NCBI RefSeq assembly: GCF_030544485.1
Contig: NZ_CP130611.1
Coordinates: forward strand, 124,001-188,000
Source of the DNA: Halomonas sp. HAL1
Lineage (GTDB): Bacteria; Pseudomonadota; Gammaproteobacteria; Pseudomonadales; Halomonadaceae
Length of the DNA stretch: 64,000 nucleotides
Direction: 5' to 3'
The notes below the pieces were generated by a model. The model was given only the letters and a program-made list of their open reading frames with translations, was not told where the DNA came from and did not search any database. Of the stretch, positions 9,029 through 18,485 are shown one piece after another; within the stretch, counting starts at the first letter, position 1, and each line of letters opens with the position of its first letter. Made by a program: the position numbers and the translations under genes.

Positions 9029-9331
9029 TCAGGGCTGGTGCCTGGCTTCAGACTGGGCGGCGTGCTGGCACCAATAAGTGAAGGCTTCTTCCTGGTGATC
9101 GGTACATGGTGAGAATCCCTTGAACTCCCCGGCTTCTACATGCAACCCAACGAATCGGCCGCCAGAATCCCTGCAGAAGATCCGGCGCTTGTCGAGACCT
9201 CCTAAATCAGCTGCGATGCTATTGACGACCCTCTGAGCATCGTTGGTAACCGATCGTGGGCCATCCTCGTCTATGATCAGTACGAGGGTGTCGGAGACGA
9301 CCGCAATTTTGTAGATTGCCTTCCAAGTCAT
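9029..9331 (-). CDS. Hypothetical protein, first gene of the recombinase operon
   Basis: 100 residues, with no recognisable domain. The 37-bp gap to the next gene and the common strand place it at the head of the integrase operon. The promoter probably lies in the AT-rich region upstream (9332-9500). Confidence 0.45.
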   Translation of the reverse strand: MTWKAIYKIAVVSDTLVLIIDEDGPRSVTNDAQRVVNSIAADLGGLDKRRIFCRDSGGRFVGLHVEAGEFKGFSPCTDHQEEAFTYWCQHAAQSEARHQP

Positions 9332-9755
9332 TCAGCACAGCCTTATTCATGTGACTCTGATACAGCCTACTCGGGTTCACTGCCCTTCTCTACTTTCTTA
9401 AATAACTATTTTAATAAGTAGAGACTCTAAGCGCCAGCACTACGGCAATTTATAGCTTGGACATACGATCACTCAAAATCGTAAAATACCAGCCTAAGCT
9501 ATTGTTTTAAAAAAATAATCAAGGCAAAAAAGCCATTTTCAACAAGCCTGTACGCAAAATCTAGGCTTTTGGCAGGGTCATTCCCCTTGGATTTTGCGAA
9601 ACAAGGGTGCTTTTTTGGGGGAAAGCACCTCTCAGGAGAAAAATTTTTTACGTTAGCTTATCGGCCACTGCCAACAGACGCATATCGTTGACATACAGTC
9701 TCGTTAGCTACAAAATGTGCTTTGCACACTTTTACATTGCCTTGTTTGGAAACAC
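9332..9755. other. AT-rich intergenic region with a terminator-like hairpin
   Basis: No supportable gene. The stretch is notably AT-rich compared with its flanks and separates two divergent operons. A CCCTTG/CAAGGG hairpin at 9584-9607 is followed by TGCTTTTTTGGGG. This could be a terminator or attenuator in the leader of the mvaT-like gene. AT-rich DNA of this kind is also the preferred target of MvaT/H-NS proteins, which would allow autoregulation. Confidence 0.5.
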
Positions 9756-10112
9756 ATGTCTATATTGCGTGAATACCAACAGTTGCAGGAGCAATCGAAG
9801 TCTCTTCGTGAACAACTAATATCGCTTGAGCGTCGAGAAGATTTCAAGCGTGAAAGTGCTTTTTTTAATCGTTTAAAATCCTTAATGGTTGATTATAATA
9901 AATCTGCTTTGGACGTTGTTAAATTGATTAACGCCGAAGAAGGCATATGCGAGTCTCCGGCTCGACGTAAAAAGCGAAAGATAAAGGTATACCGCAATCC
10001 TTATGATTGGGAGATTGTCGAAACAAGAGGCGGCAATCATAAAACCCTGAGGGCATGGAAGGATCAGCACGGTGCCGAGGTTGTTGATTCTTGGCTTGTC
10101 GAAGAGAAATAG
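9756..10112 (+). CDS. MvaT-type H-NS-like xenogeneic silencer
   Basis: I use the ATG at 9756 (118 residues). The N-terminal ~60 residues are a coiled-coil oligomerisation region (REYQQLQEQSKSLREQLISL). The C-terminal domain has the MvaT pattern VYRNPYDWEIVETRGGNHKT followed by LRAWKDQHG, in which the RGGN loop inserts in the minor groove of AT-rich DNA. Such proteins silence AT-rich acquired genes. Plasmid-borne copies can reduce the fitness cost of the plasmid in a new host. It sits 33 bp upstream of the replication gene, so they are probably co-transcribed. Confidence 0.85.
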   Translation: MSILREYQQLQEQSKSLREQLISLERREDFKRESAFFNRLKSLMVDYNKSALDVVKLINAEEGICESPARRKKRKIKVYRNPYDWEIVETRGGNHKTLRAWKDQHGAEVVDSWLVEEK

Positions 10113-10145
10113 CAGGTTATTACTGCAGGCTGACAGAGGTTAGAT

Positions 10146-11177
10146 ATGGCCAGCGATAGCAATAAAGACAAGGACATACAAGCTGTTTCGGTGAATAAGC
10201 CGCCTCAGCTTGACCTATTCAGCCTGAGCGATAGCCGGGACAGAAATTATAGCAATAGCATCGATATTTACGATGCATTGCCTAAATATTCTCTTGAGAA
10301 GCGTCGTCGATTCACAGACCTGAACAGCGCTGTAAGAGAGCGCGAATGCCGTATTGGCGACCGAGTTATAAAGGTTAAAGTTAAACCAGCTATTATCGAG
10401 AATAGCAAAGGTAAACATGAGCTAGTTTACCCTGGTGAGCGTGAAGAGATTATAGAAGACGCTTTAAGAAAACTGGCGGTTAATGGCGGAAGCGTCATGA
10501 TCGACGGTAAAGTCGGTGTGCTTTTTACTTTCTACGAGTTGCGTGCTGAGTTACGCCGAAATAAACATGAGTTCAAACTCAGCGAGATAAAAGAGGCGAT
10601 TCTTGTTTGCCGTGGCGCGCAGCTTGAAACGGTCACAAATGATAATGAAACTGTTATTTCTTCAAGCTTTTTTCCTATGGTCGGCCTAACCACGCGAAAA
10701 GATATTCAGATGCGCGAAGGCGATACTAAATGCTACGTACAGTTTAACCCTTTAGTAACTGAGAGTATTCTTAAACAAACTTTCCGTCTATATGACTATA
10801 GCACTTCGATGTCGATTAAGAGTCCTCTTGCCCGGTACATGCATAAGCGAATGAGCCACTACTGGAGCCAGGCATCAGCCAACGATCCTTATACCCCTCG
10901 TCTCATTCCATACCTGTCAGGCAGCCCTCGCGGCCTTTCTGATCGCATGGGCAGTAATGTGCGCGCTATGAAAATTGCCCTTGACGTACTCGTTGAGCAT
11001 GAGGTTATTGCTAGTTATAAAGCTAAGAGAATAACGGAAGGGAAAAAACTTGTTGATATTTACTACACAATTTTTCCAACAGATAAATTTGTCAAAACAG
11101 TTAAAAGAGCTAATTACAAAAGTAACTCAATACGGTTAAAGAAAGACTTACATACTATTAGCGAAACAACTCTTTAA
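10146..11177 (+). CDS. Candidate replication initiator protein
   Basis: 343 residues, AT-richer and more basic than its neighbours. The C-terminal half (SPLARYMHKRMSHYW, then LSGSPRGLSDRMGSNVRAMK and ALDVLVEHEVI) has the layout of a Rep winged-helix with a recognition helix, resembling TrfA-like and other iteron-binding initiators. The assignment rests on this pattern and on the iteron array and near-DnaA boxes that begin 1.4 kb downstream. An IS3-family element sits 11 bp after its stop and separates it from the origin. I did not identify a specific Rep family. Confidence 0.65.
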   Translation: MASDSNKDKDIQAVSVNKPPQLDLFSLSDSRDRNYSNSIDIYDALPKYSLEKRRRFTDLNSAVRERECRIGDRVIKVKVKPAIIENSKGKHELVYPGEREEIIEDALRKLAVNGGSVMIDGKVGVLFTFYELRAELRRNKHEFKLSEIKEAILVCRGAQLETVTNDNETVISSSFFPMVGLTTRKDIQMREGDTKCYVQFNPLVTESILKQTFRLYDYSTSMSIKSPLARYMHKRMSHYWSQASANDPYTPRLIPYLSGSPRGLSDRMGSNVRAMKIALDVLVEHEVIASYKAKRITEGKKLVDIYYTIFPTDKFVKTVKRANYKSNSIRLKKDLHTISETTL

Positions 11178-11226
11178 AATGATATTCTGAACCGCCCCGG
11201 TTATTCCGGAGACAGGTTTGTTTGAG

Positions 11227-12443
<1,217 letters not shown>

Positions 12444-12557
12444 AACTCCATCCTCTCAAGATATGGAGTCTCCGGTAAAGCCGGGGCGGTTCATTCCCTT
12501 GTTTACTCTTTGCGAGTTCTGGTGCATTGAATGCATGTAGATCGCATTTACAGCGTA

Positions 12558-12852
12558 GGGGGGATATTGCACACATGGGTGACTCGTCGCCCCATCAAGC
12601 CCTCAGCCAGTGTGGATCGCAACACTGGGGCCGTGCTGTAGGAAATATTGAGGCACGACAGTATCAGTTCTCATAGCAAGCCAAGCGCGAGTCATCGTTA
12701 GGGGGAATGTTGCACAGATGACCGCCGCCAAACCTCCTCGATCACACCGCCCAATGAGCGTGGCCAACACCCAGTCACTCTTATAACGCCCTCTTACAGT
12801 AGGCATTTAAGTGTGGAGTTCGTAGCGTGAACGTAGGTGGGAACGTTGCACC
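12558..12852 (+). repeat. Outlying iterons of the origin, three copies
   Basis: Copies of the iteron motif at 12558-12573 (GGGGGGATATTGCACA, diverged), 12700-12717 and 12835-12852. All are in the same orientation as the main array and spaced 135-142 bp apart. No gene is visible between the IS and the main array. Confidence 0.7.
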
Positions 12853-13020
12853 AACAGTCGCCATGACAGGTCTCTAAAGCTCGGCCAGTGTGCTAAAAGC
12901 ATCTTTCCTTCCCTGGCTGGGGGTCGTTGATCTGTAACAATCTGATGACAGAGAAGCCAAGCCACTGAATTGAGCAGCTTCAAATGGTAACGGTATAAAA
13001 GTGCTCAGATAGTAGCCAAC

Positions 13021-13287
13021 GTATCCACATTTGCTGTGGGTAAGCCTGTGGAAAAGGAGCATTCTATAGGTGGGAATGTTGCACGGTTTCGGTGGGGATA
13101 CTGCACAGGTTATTTTCTGACCAGCGATTTGGTCCCTGATAGGAGGTGGGGATGTTGCACATTTGGAGCCAATCGAATCGAATTGGTCCTGTCAACCTAT
13201 CATTCTTAAATCTTGCAGGTGGGAATGTTGCACAGATGGTGCCTAAATGAGACAAAATGTGGACAAAAAGACGTTTTCTGTGGACAT
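13021..13287. other. Cluster of near-consensus DnaA boxes
   Basis: GTATCCACA (13021-13029), TGTGGGTAA (13035-13043), TGTGGAAAA (13047-13055), TGTGGACAA (13259-13267) and TGTGGACAT (13279-13287) differ by one or two bases from TTATCCACA or its complement. They lie among the iterons, as expected for a theta-replicating origin that needs DnaA. Confidence 0.55.
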
Positions 13288-13373
13288 CAGGAGGATAACT
13301 TTGGCCCCTAGGTGGGAATGTTGCACAGCAAGCGGTGGGAATGTTGCATAGCAAACGGTGGGAATGTTGCATC
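13068..13373 (+). repeat. Main iteron array of the plasmid origin (oriV)
   Basis: Seven direct copies of GGTGGGAATGTTGCAC(A) or close variants begin at 13068, 13090, 13144, 13217, 13310, 13333 and 13356. The last three are spaced 23 bp apart, about two helical turns. Repeats of this kind are bound by the plasmid Rep protein and set copy number and incompatibility. Three more copies lie at 12558-12852 and three beyond the group II intron at 17135-17319. Confidence 0.85.
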
Positions 13374-13419
13374 GGTTTTTGAAAGATAATGCATACTTTT
13401 CAGTGGTTTGATGCTTCTT

Positions 13420-13505
13420 TACTCGCTCGTAACCCTGTTTTAACCCAGCCTTAACCCTTTAACCTTTTTATATTAACCAGCCTTTTCTTACACCCCCAAG
13501 CAACC
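13420..13505. other. AT-rich stretch next to the iterons, candidate DNA unwinding element
   Basis: A run with several TTAACC-type repeats (TTTTAACCC, CTTAACCC, TTTAACC, TTAACC) and a TTTTTATATT core directly downstream of the last iteron of the array. Position and composition match the unwinding region of iteron origins. No gene is visible between 13374 and 13636. Confidence 0.55.
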
Positions 13506-13577
13506 GAGTTTCTTTGTGGGCCATTAGAAGAGCAGTATCAACATCACAGCAGGTTTATCAATTAAAGGATAGCCCAT

Positions 13578-13612
13578 AAAAAAGCCTCACCAGCTGGAAT
13601 GCTGGTGAGGCC
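13578..13612 (-). terminator. Terminator of radC
   Basis: A GCCTCACCAGC/GCTGGTGAGGC hairpin followed by six T on the minus strand, 25 bp after the radC stop. Confidence 0.85.
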
Positions 13613-13636
13613 ATGAAAACGGCATAACCGTTGAAG

Positions 13637-14194
13637 TTATATCAGCCCCCTCTCTGCAAAGCTGACATGCTCGGTGCCAGCCACAATAATGTGGTCTATC
13701 ACCTTTACGTCGATCACATCCAAAGCCTCTTGTAGCTTCTTCGTAATCTGACGATCGGCATCACTCTCTTGAGGACTACCGCTAGGATGGTTGTGACACA
13801 ACAATACGGCGGAAGCATTTGTTTCAATCGCACTTCTAACCACTTCCCTAGGATAGACAGCCGCCTTATCCACGGTGCCCCTAAAAAGCTCCTCATGCTT
13901 GATGACTTGATGTTGCGAGTTCAGCCACGTCACAGAGAACACTTCGTAAGGCAGTTCCGCATACTTGAGCGTCAGATAATCAACCGCTATCCAAGGAGCC
14001 GTTATCTTTGCACCCTCACTCTCAAGCTGACCATAGAACCGTGCTTCGATGATGTTCAGTGCCTCTGAGATAACAGCATCTTCACGCTCTTTACGCTGCT
14101 CTGCGGTCTCTACGGTTCCCTTTCCAGGGAAACTATAAACTTTGGCCGCCTCACTAACTGCGAACATATCCAACTGGTTGGTGTGCTTCATCAT
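13637..14194 (-). CDS. radC: RadC-family JAB/MPN-domain protein
   Basis: I chose the ATG at 14194 (185 residues, MMKHTNQLDMF) because it follows the shared leader hairpin and a GAGAGGAG sequence. The C-terminal JAB domain carries the metal-binding signature HNHPSGSPQESDAD near residue 140. RadC-like proteins are frequent on mobile elements; the name is historical and the biochemical role is unsettled. It is transcribed divergently from the ardC-like gene, and both genes carry the same leader element back to back. Confidence 0.85.
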   Translation of the reverse strand: MMKHTNQLDMFAVSEAAKVYSFPGKGTVETAEQRKEREDAVISEALNIIEARFYGQLESEGAKITAPWIAVDYLTLKYAELPYEVFSVTWLNSQHQVIKHEELFRGTVDKAAVYPREVVRSAIETNASAVLLCHNHPSGSPQESDADRQITKKLQEALDVIDVKVIDHIIVAGTEHVSFAERGLI

Positions 14195-14198
14195 TCTC

Positions 14199-14251
14199 TC
14201 CTCTCTCATTCCCGCTGCCGGGTCTCGATTAGAGTTAGGGGAAGCACTGAC
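14199..14251 (-). promoter_or_regulatory. Shared leader element, copy for radC
   Basis: On the minus strand: GTCA, then CCCTAACTC, then GAGACC 25 bases after the GTCA start, then a CCCG-GCAG-CGGG hairpin and AATGAGAGAGGAG before the start codon. The stem sequence differs from the ardC copy (CCTGC/GCAGG) but pairing is kept. Only 12 bases separate it from the divergent ardC copy. Confidence 0.8.
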
Positions 14252-14263
14252 CCCCCACCGGCT

Positions 14264-14321
14264 GTCACCTAGCGCCCTATCCCTTCTTGAGACCTGCACT
14301 ACTGCAGGAATGAGAGAGGAG
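14264..14321 (+). promoter_or_regulatory. Shared leader element, copy for ardC
   Basis: Type member of the family: GTCA at 14264, GCCCTATCCC ten bases on, TGAGACC beginning at 14288, hairpin CCTGC-ACTACT-GCAGG, then AATGAGAGAGGAG and the ATG at 14329. Equivalent elements with the same spacing precede at least eight other genes between 14 and 42 kb. It probably combines a promoter and an mRNA 5' hairpin. Confidence 0.8.
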
Positions 14322-14328
14322 ATAGATC

Positions 14329-15231
14329 ATGAGCAAACGTGCAATCGATGGTATCCGCGAAGCACTCATACAAGGCTTGATGGAAGGCACAGCCCCCTGG
14401 CAGAAGCCTTGGAAACCAGGCGACAAAGATGTGAGCCAGCCCTATAACGCCTCTTCAGGGCGTTCTTACACTGGCTGGTCAAATATCATCAGTCTCTGGA
14501 TTGCTTCAGATAAAAACGGCTACACCAGCCCTGCCTGGGTGACTTTCAAGCAAGCGAAGGATCTCGGCACTCACCCCCGCAAAGGCGAAAAGGGCACTCC
14601 CGTGGAATTTTGGAAATTCCACAAAAAGCGCGAGAAGAAGGAGAACGGCACAACGGAGGAGAAAATCATCCCCGTGAACCGTATCTTTTATGTGTTTAAC
14701 GAGGAGCAGCTGGCGGACCCATTGACAGAGGCTGCAAAGCCACCTGTCTTAGAAGCTCAACCTGAGCCCGTGCAGTTCGTTACACGGCTGATTGAAGCAT
14801 CGGGCATCCCTTTAAGCTGGGGCGGTGACAAGGCCTACTACAGGCCCTCTACGGATGGCATACGCCTACCCCGCCCTGAACAGTTCCATGAGGTTAGTGA
14901 AATTGCGGCCACCGGCCTGCATGAGCTGATCCATGCTACTGGTGCTCCCTTGCGCCTGAACCGGGACAAGAGCGATCGCGCTCGAGAGGAAGTAGTGGCA
15001 GAAGCTGGTGCCTGGCTTGCAGCCATGCGCTTTGGTCTCCCTGCTACCCCCGAAAACTCGGCGTCCTACCTCACTGGATGGGCTTCACGGCTCAAAGGTG
15101 ACCAGGCCAAAGAGATCGACCGTGCTCTGGCTGATGCGCAGAAGGCGGTTAACTTCATCGAGCAAATGGCACAACAGTGCGGTTTGATCGACGGAGAAGA
15201 AGACTCAACTGCAGCAACCGCGGCAGCTTGA
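14329..15231 (+). CDS. ardC: ArdC-like antirestriction protein (ssDNA-binding domain plus zincin domain)
   Basis: 300 residues. The N-terminal half (about 5-135) matches the DUF1738/ArdC ssDNA-binding domain: APWQKPW, then PYNASSGRSYTGWSNIISLW and YTSPAWVTFKQAKDLG. The C-terminal half is a zincin-like metallopeptidase domain with HELIHATG (HExxH). ArdC proteins protect incoming plasmid DNA from type I/II restriction during conjugation. The gene stands alone between its leader element and its own terminator. The first codons follow GATAGATCATG. Confidence 0.9.
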   Translation: MSKRAIDGIREALIQGLMEGTAPWQKPWKPGDKDVSQPYNASSGRSYTGWSNIISLWIASDKNGYTSPAWVTFKQAKDLGTHPRKGEKGTPVEFWKFHKKREKKENGTTEEKIIPVNRIFYVFNEEQLADPLTEAAKPPVLEAQPEPVQFVTRLIEASGIPLSWGGDKAYYRPSTDGIRLPRPEQFHEVSEIAATGLHELIHATGAPLRLNRDKSDRAREEVVAEAGAWLAAMRFGLPATPENSASYLTGWASRLKGDQAKEIDRALADAQKAVNFIEQMAQQCGLIDGEEDSTAATAAA

Positions 15232-15253
15232 TTTTTTTCTTTACCATTCAACA

Positions 15254-15278
15254 GCCTCCCCCTCGGGAGGCTTTTTTT
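15254..15278 (+). terminator. Terminator of ardC and target of the group II intron
   Basis: GCCTCCC/GGGAGGC stem with a run of seven T ending exactly where the intron begins. Insertion just after a Rho-independent terminator is the hallmark of class C group II introns. Confidence 0.9.
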
Positions 15279-17113
15279 GTGCGCCCGGCACGGGCGCACT
15301 CCTGGAGGTGCAAGTCCTCCCGTAAGCTGGCCACAGCGAACGAAGCGAAGCGCAACTGCGGAAGGGTGACCAACCGTGGGAAGGAAGCGTGGAGCGTAAA
15401 CCGCGAGCCGATGAACAAGAACCGGATAGGAGGCGCTGCCAAGCAGGGCGAGCGGGCAAGAAGCCGCGAAGCTCTTGTGGCCAAGGCGACGTAGCGTATA
15501 TCCGGCGGTTGTGCGGTGAAGGAGTGTGTTCTTACCCGGGGAGATCTCGCCTTATGCCTGAAAGGGCAACGTGACCCCACGGAGCGAGAAGTCAGCAGAG
15601 GCCGTAGTAGCTCCTCGTTTTTTTGGAGCAAAGGGCCGAACGAGAAGGAGCGTCAAACGTCTTGTCGATGAGATCAGTAACGCATCAGATGCCCGCGACT
15701 GCGGGGCGGGAGAAGGCATGCCAAGGTGAAGCCTTGTCGTCCTGCTCCAGCGATGAAACTGGCCTCCCGCGACAAGTGCCGGAGGACGCAGGGCAAGGTC
15801 TGCTTGAGCGGGCCTTCGCAAGAGAGAACATGCTACGTGCATGGAAGCGCGTGCGTGCCAACAAGGGAGCAGCAGGCATCGATGGTCTGGATATTGCTCA
15901 GACCGCCGAGCACCTAAGGTGGGCCTGGCCCGATATTCGACAGCAGCTTCTTGCAAGTCGATATTATCCTCAGCCTGTCCGCCGAGTGGCTATTCCGAAG
16001 CCAGATGGAAGCGAACGAGAACTGGGGATACCCACCGTGACTGACCGTCTTATCCAACAGGCACTGCTGCAAGTTCTACAACCGCTGATCGATCCCACTT
16101 TTAGCGAGCACAGCTACGGCTTCCGTCCGGGCCGCCGTGCCCATGATGCCGTACTAGCTGCTCAGAGCTTCGCCCAACAGGGTTACCACACCGTTGTCGA
16201 TGTTGACTTGTCTCGATTCTTTGACCGAGTCAATCATGACATCCTGATAGACCGCCTGAGGAAACGCATCCAGGATAATCGTGTTATCCATCTGGTTCGT
16301 GCGTATTTGAATGCGGGAATAATGGAGGGAGGGGTGGTCATTTATCGGCATGAGGGGACACCGCAGGGTGGCCCATTATCGCCGCTACTGGCCAATATCC
16401 TGCTGGATGAGGTGGATCGCACACTGGAACGTCGCGGCCACCACTTTGCTCGCTATGCCGACGACTGCAACGTTTACGTGCGTAGTCAGAAAGCAGGGGA
16501 GCGAGTCATGGCTTTGCTACGTCGCTGTTACAGTAAGCTGCGCTTGACGATCAATGAGTCCAAAAGTGCGGTCACCAGCGTGTTTGGTCGCAAGTTCCTG
16601 GGCTACGCCCTATGGGAAGCTAAGGGTGGAGATGTCCGACGTGGTATATCAGCAAAAGCGTTGGGGGCATTTAAACAGCGGATTAGGCAACTGACACGCC
16701 GAAATGGCGGACGCAGTATCTCACAGGTCGTCGCCTATCTACGACGCTACCTTTTAGGCTGGCAAGGCTACTTTAAGCTGTCGCAAACACCTCGTATCTG
16801 GCGGTCGCTGGACGGGTGGATACGACGACGGTTAAGAGCTTTGCACCTTAAGCAATGGCGTCGGGGTAAGACGATTTATCGTGAGCTGATGCGTCTTGGC
16901 GCTACGCCGAGGGTAGCACAATCGGTGGCGGCGTTGAGTCGTCGCTGGTGGCACAACAGTCTGTCGGGAGTCCATCATGTATTAACGGTGGCCTACTTTG
17001 ATCGGCTGGGCGTGCCCCGTCTCTCATAACCTCAACTTCTCGAACCGCCCGGTGCGGACCCGCATGCCGGGTGGTGTGGCAGGGGACCGGTCAGCCATGC
17101 TGACCGCCCCTAT
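15279..17113 (+). mobile_element. Group II intron, class C (IIC-like), with its reverse transcriptase
   Basis: The 5' end reads GTGCG directly after the T-run of the ardC terminator. Domain V-like (about 17041-17075, GAACCGCCCGG...CCGGGTGGT) and domain VI-like (GGTCAGCCATGCTGACC, about 17090-17106) hairpins precede the probable 3' end CCCCTAT at 17113. The encoded protein sits in the domain IV position. The element has split the iteron region from three distal iterons. The ends are placed by structure and may be off by a few bases. Confidence 0.85.
15668..17029 (+). CDS. ltrA: Group II intron reverse transcriptase/maturase
   Basis: 453 residues from the ATG at 15668 (a TTG at 15623 is also in frame). 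RT domain blocks are visible: IPKPDGSERELGIP, SYGFRPGRRAHDA, DVDLSRFFDRVNHD, GTPQGGPLSPLLANILL and the catalytic FARYADDCN. A maturase X domain with RRYLLGWQGYF follows. No HNH endonuclease domain is seen at the C-terminus, as usual for class C. It should splice and mobilise the surrounding intron by retrohoming. Full length, with no frame disruption. Confidence 0.95.
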   Translation: MRSVTHQMPATAGREKACQGEALSSCSSDETGLPRQVPEDAGQGLLERAFARENMLRAWKRVRANKGAAGIDGLDIAQTAEHLRWAWPDIRQQLLASRYYPQPVRRVAIPKPDGSERELGIPTVTDRLIQQALLQVLQPLIDPTFSEHSYGFRPGRRAHDAVLAAQSFAQQGYHTVVDVDLSRFFDRVNHDILIDRLRKRIQDNRVIHLVRAYLNAGIMEGGVVIYRHEGTPQGGPLSPLLANILLDEVDRTLERRGHHFARYADDCNVYVRSQKAGERVMALLRRCYSKLRLTINESKSAVTSVFGRKFLGYALWEAKGGDVRRGISAKALGAFKQRIRQLTRRNGGRSISQVVAYLRRYLLGWQGYFKLSQTPRIWRSLDGWIRRRLRALHLKQWRRGKTIYRELMRLGATPRVAQSVAALSRRWWHNSLSGVHHVLTVAYFDRLGVPRLS

Positions 17114-17134
17114 GCCGATTGTGTTTAGTCACTG

Positions 17135-17319
17135 CGGTGGGGATGTTGCACCGTAGCCGTATCTACGAATAGAGCTGAAATCAAAAACACCATACCTCGG
17201 TAAATATAGCGGTGGGAATGTTGCACCGATCCCGCAACAGCCATGGCTTTCAACATTGGCACGATCTTTCCCAATAGATTTCCTGCACTGTTTGCATTCT
17301 TAGGTGGGAATGTTGCACA
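17135..17319 (+). repeat. Three distal iterons beyond the group II intron
   Basis: CGGTGGGGATGTTGCACC (17135-17152), CGGTGGGAATGTTGCACC (17210-17227) and AGGTGGGAATGTTGCACA (17302-17319), in the same orientation as the main array and spaced 75 and 92 bp. They lie between the intron and the kfrA operator, so Rep binding here might influence kfrA expression. Confidence 0.8.
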
Positions 17320-17371
17320 GCAGATCATCTAGTAGGCTGCGCTAGCATTATTTTTAGTGTTAGCGAAGCTG

Positions 17372-17423
17372 TTGACTATATTGTATGTATTGTATGTATA
17401 ATACATACATACAATACATACAC
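17372..17423 (+). promoter_or_regulatory. kfrA promoter with a long inverted-repeat operator
   Basis: A perfect inverted repeat with 18-bp arms, TGTATGTATTGTATGTAT (17382-17399) and its complement (17405-17422), around a 5-bp spacer. It is built from TGTATGTA-type repeats. A TTGACT sequence at 17372 and a TATAAT at 17397-17402 suggest a promoter buried in the operator. KfrA of IncP plasmids represses its own promoter through such a site. Confidence 0.75.
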
Positions 17424-17439
17424 TAGGAGATAGCCCGGT

Positions 17440-18468
17440 ATGACTATTAAGCCGGAAATACGGCAACGCATCATTGATGCTGCCGAGAAGCTGGTATCCG
17501 AAGGCATCGACAGGCCCACCAATGAACAGGTCCGCGAATGCCTGGGTGGTGGCTCCCTGTCCCATATTTCCCCGGTCATGCGTGAGTGGCGCAATAGCCT
17601 AAAAGACAATGCCATCGCAGTGCGAGAAATGCCGATTGAGATCCGCACTGTCTTGGAACGGGTTGGAGCTGAACTATGGCGCTCCGCTAGCCAGCACGCT
17701 GATGAAGAAGTCGAGAAGATACGCGCAGAGTCCGAACAGCGCGAGAAAGCTGCCAATGAAGAGCGAGATGAGGCGCTACGCGAGATTGAGCGACTAGAGG
17801 CCAGCATCGCAACCTTGCGTGAACACGGCCATCAGGATGGGCAGCGCATTGAGCAGCAGACGGAGGAGATCCATACGCTTGTGACGGAGAATGCCACCGC
17901 AAGGCAGCGGGCAGCGGATGCTATGGGGCGAGTTACCGATTTACAAGACCAGCTCACCCGCCAGAATCAGCAATTGGAAACCATGCGTGTTGAAGCGCAA
18001 CGGCAACAAACGTTGGTCGACAACTTGCGAGACGAGAAAGCCGATAGCAGCGCCCGGTTGGCCACAATTGAAAGCGAGCTTAAAGCCGCTACACGGGAAC
18101 TGGAAACCTCCAGTAAACGTGAATTGCAGCTCCAGAAAACGCTCGATGCCGTCAACGAAGACCTCTCTTCTCTTCAGCAGGAACATGCCAGCCTACGTGC
18201 GGAGAATGCCTCAGTTGTGAGTCGCAACGGTGAGCTGCAGGAGGAGAACGCAACACTTCGTACCGATCTCGATAATATCAAGACATCTGCCAGCGAAGCC
18301 CGTAGCGAGTTGAAGGCGGCGACAAAGCGGATTGAGGAGTTGGCAAGCATCCAGAAAGAGCACTCAGAAACCCGGACACAGCTGGCAATCGCTTTATCTC
18401 GCGAAGAGGATCTGCGCAAGCAGTTAGCTGACCATCAGAAACGGCTAAAACCAAACAAAAAAGACTAG
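17440..18468 (+). CDS. kfrA: KfrA-like DNA-binding coiled-coil protein
   Basis: 342 residues. Residues 1-110 match the KfrA N-terminal DNA-binding domain (IRQRIIDAAEKL, then RPTNEQVRECLGGGS and SHISPVMREWR). Residues about 85-335 are an almost uninterrupted coiled coil rich in Glu, Arg, Gln and Leu. KfrA proteins bind their own operator and form filaments or a scaffold linked to plasmid stability and partition. The large operator upstream fits autoregulation. Its presence with a KorB-like ParB suggests an IncP-like control backbone. Confidence 0.88.
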   Translation: MTIKPEIRQRIIDAAEKLVSEGIDRPTNEQVRECLGGGSLSHISPVMREWRNSLKDNAIAVREMPIEIRTVLERVGAELWRSASQHADEEVEKIRAESEQREKAANEERDEALREIERLEASIATLREHGHQDGQRIEQQTEEIHTLVTENATARQRAADAMGRVTDLQDQLTRQNQQLETMRVEAQRQQTLVDNLRDEKADSSARLATIESELKAATRELETSSKRELQLQKTLDAVNEDLSSLQQEHASLRAENASVVSRNGELQEENATLRTDLDNIKTSASEARSELKAATKRIEELASIQKEHSETRTQLAIALSREEDLRKQLADHQKRLKPNKKD

Positions 18469-18485
18469 GGATCAAAGGTGGAGTG

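Noticed and set aside
14264..14300. Leader blocks as a sigma-54 promoter
   Set aside because: The GG-N10-GC spacing of sigma-54 promoters is not conserved among the copies.
14264..14321. Leader elements as Frpo-type single-strand promoters
   Set aside because: Frpo-type promoters need a long inverted repeat that forms the -35/-10 duplex. I see only a short hairpin after the conserved blocks, so I keep the idea as one hypothesis and not as a call.
15248..15631. Minus-strand frames over the intron 5' region
   Set aside because: They lie antisense to structured intron RNA and lack ribosome sites.
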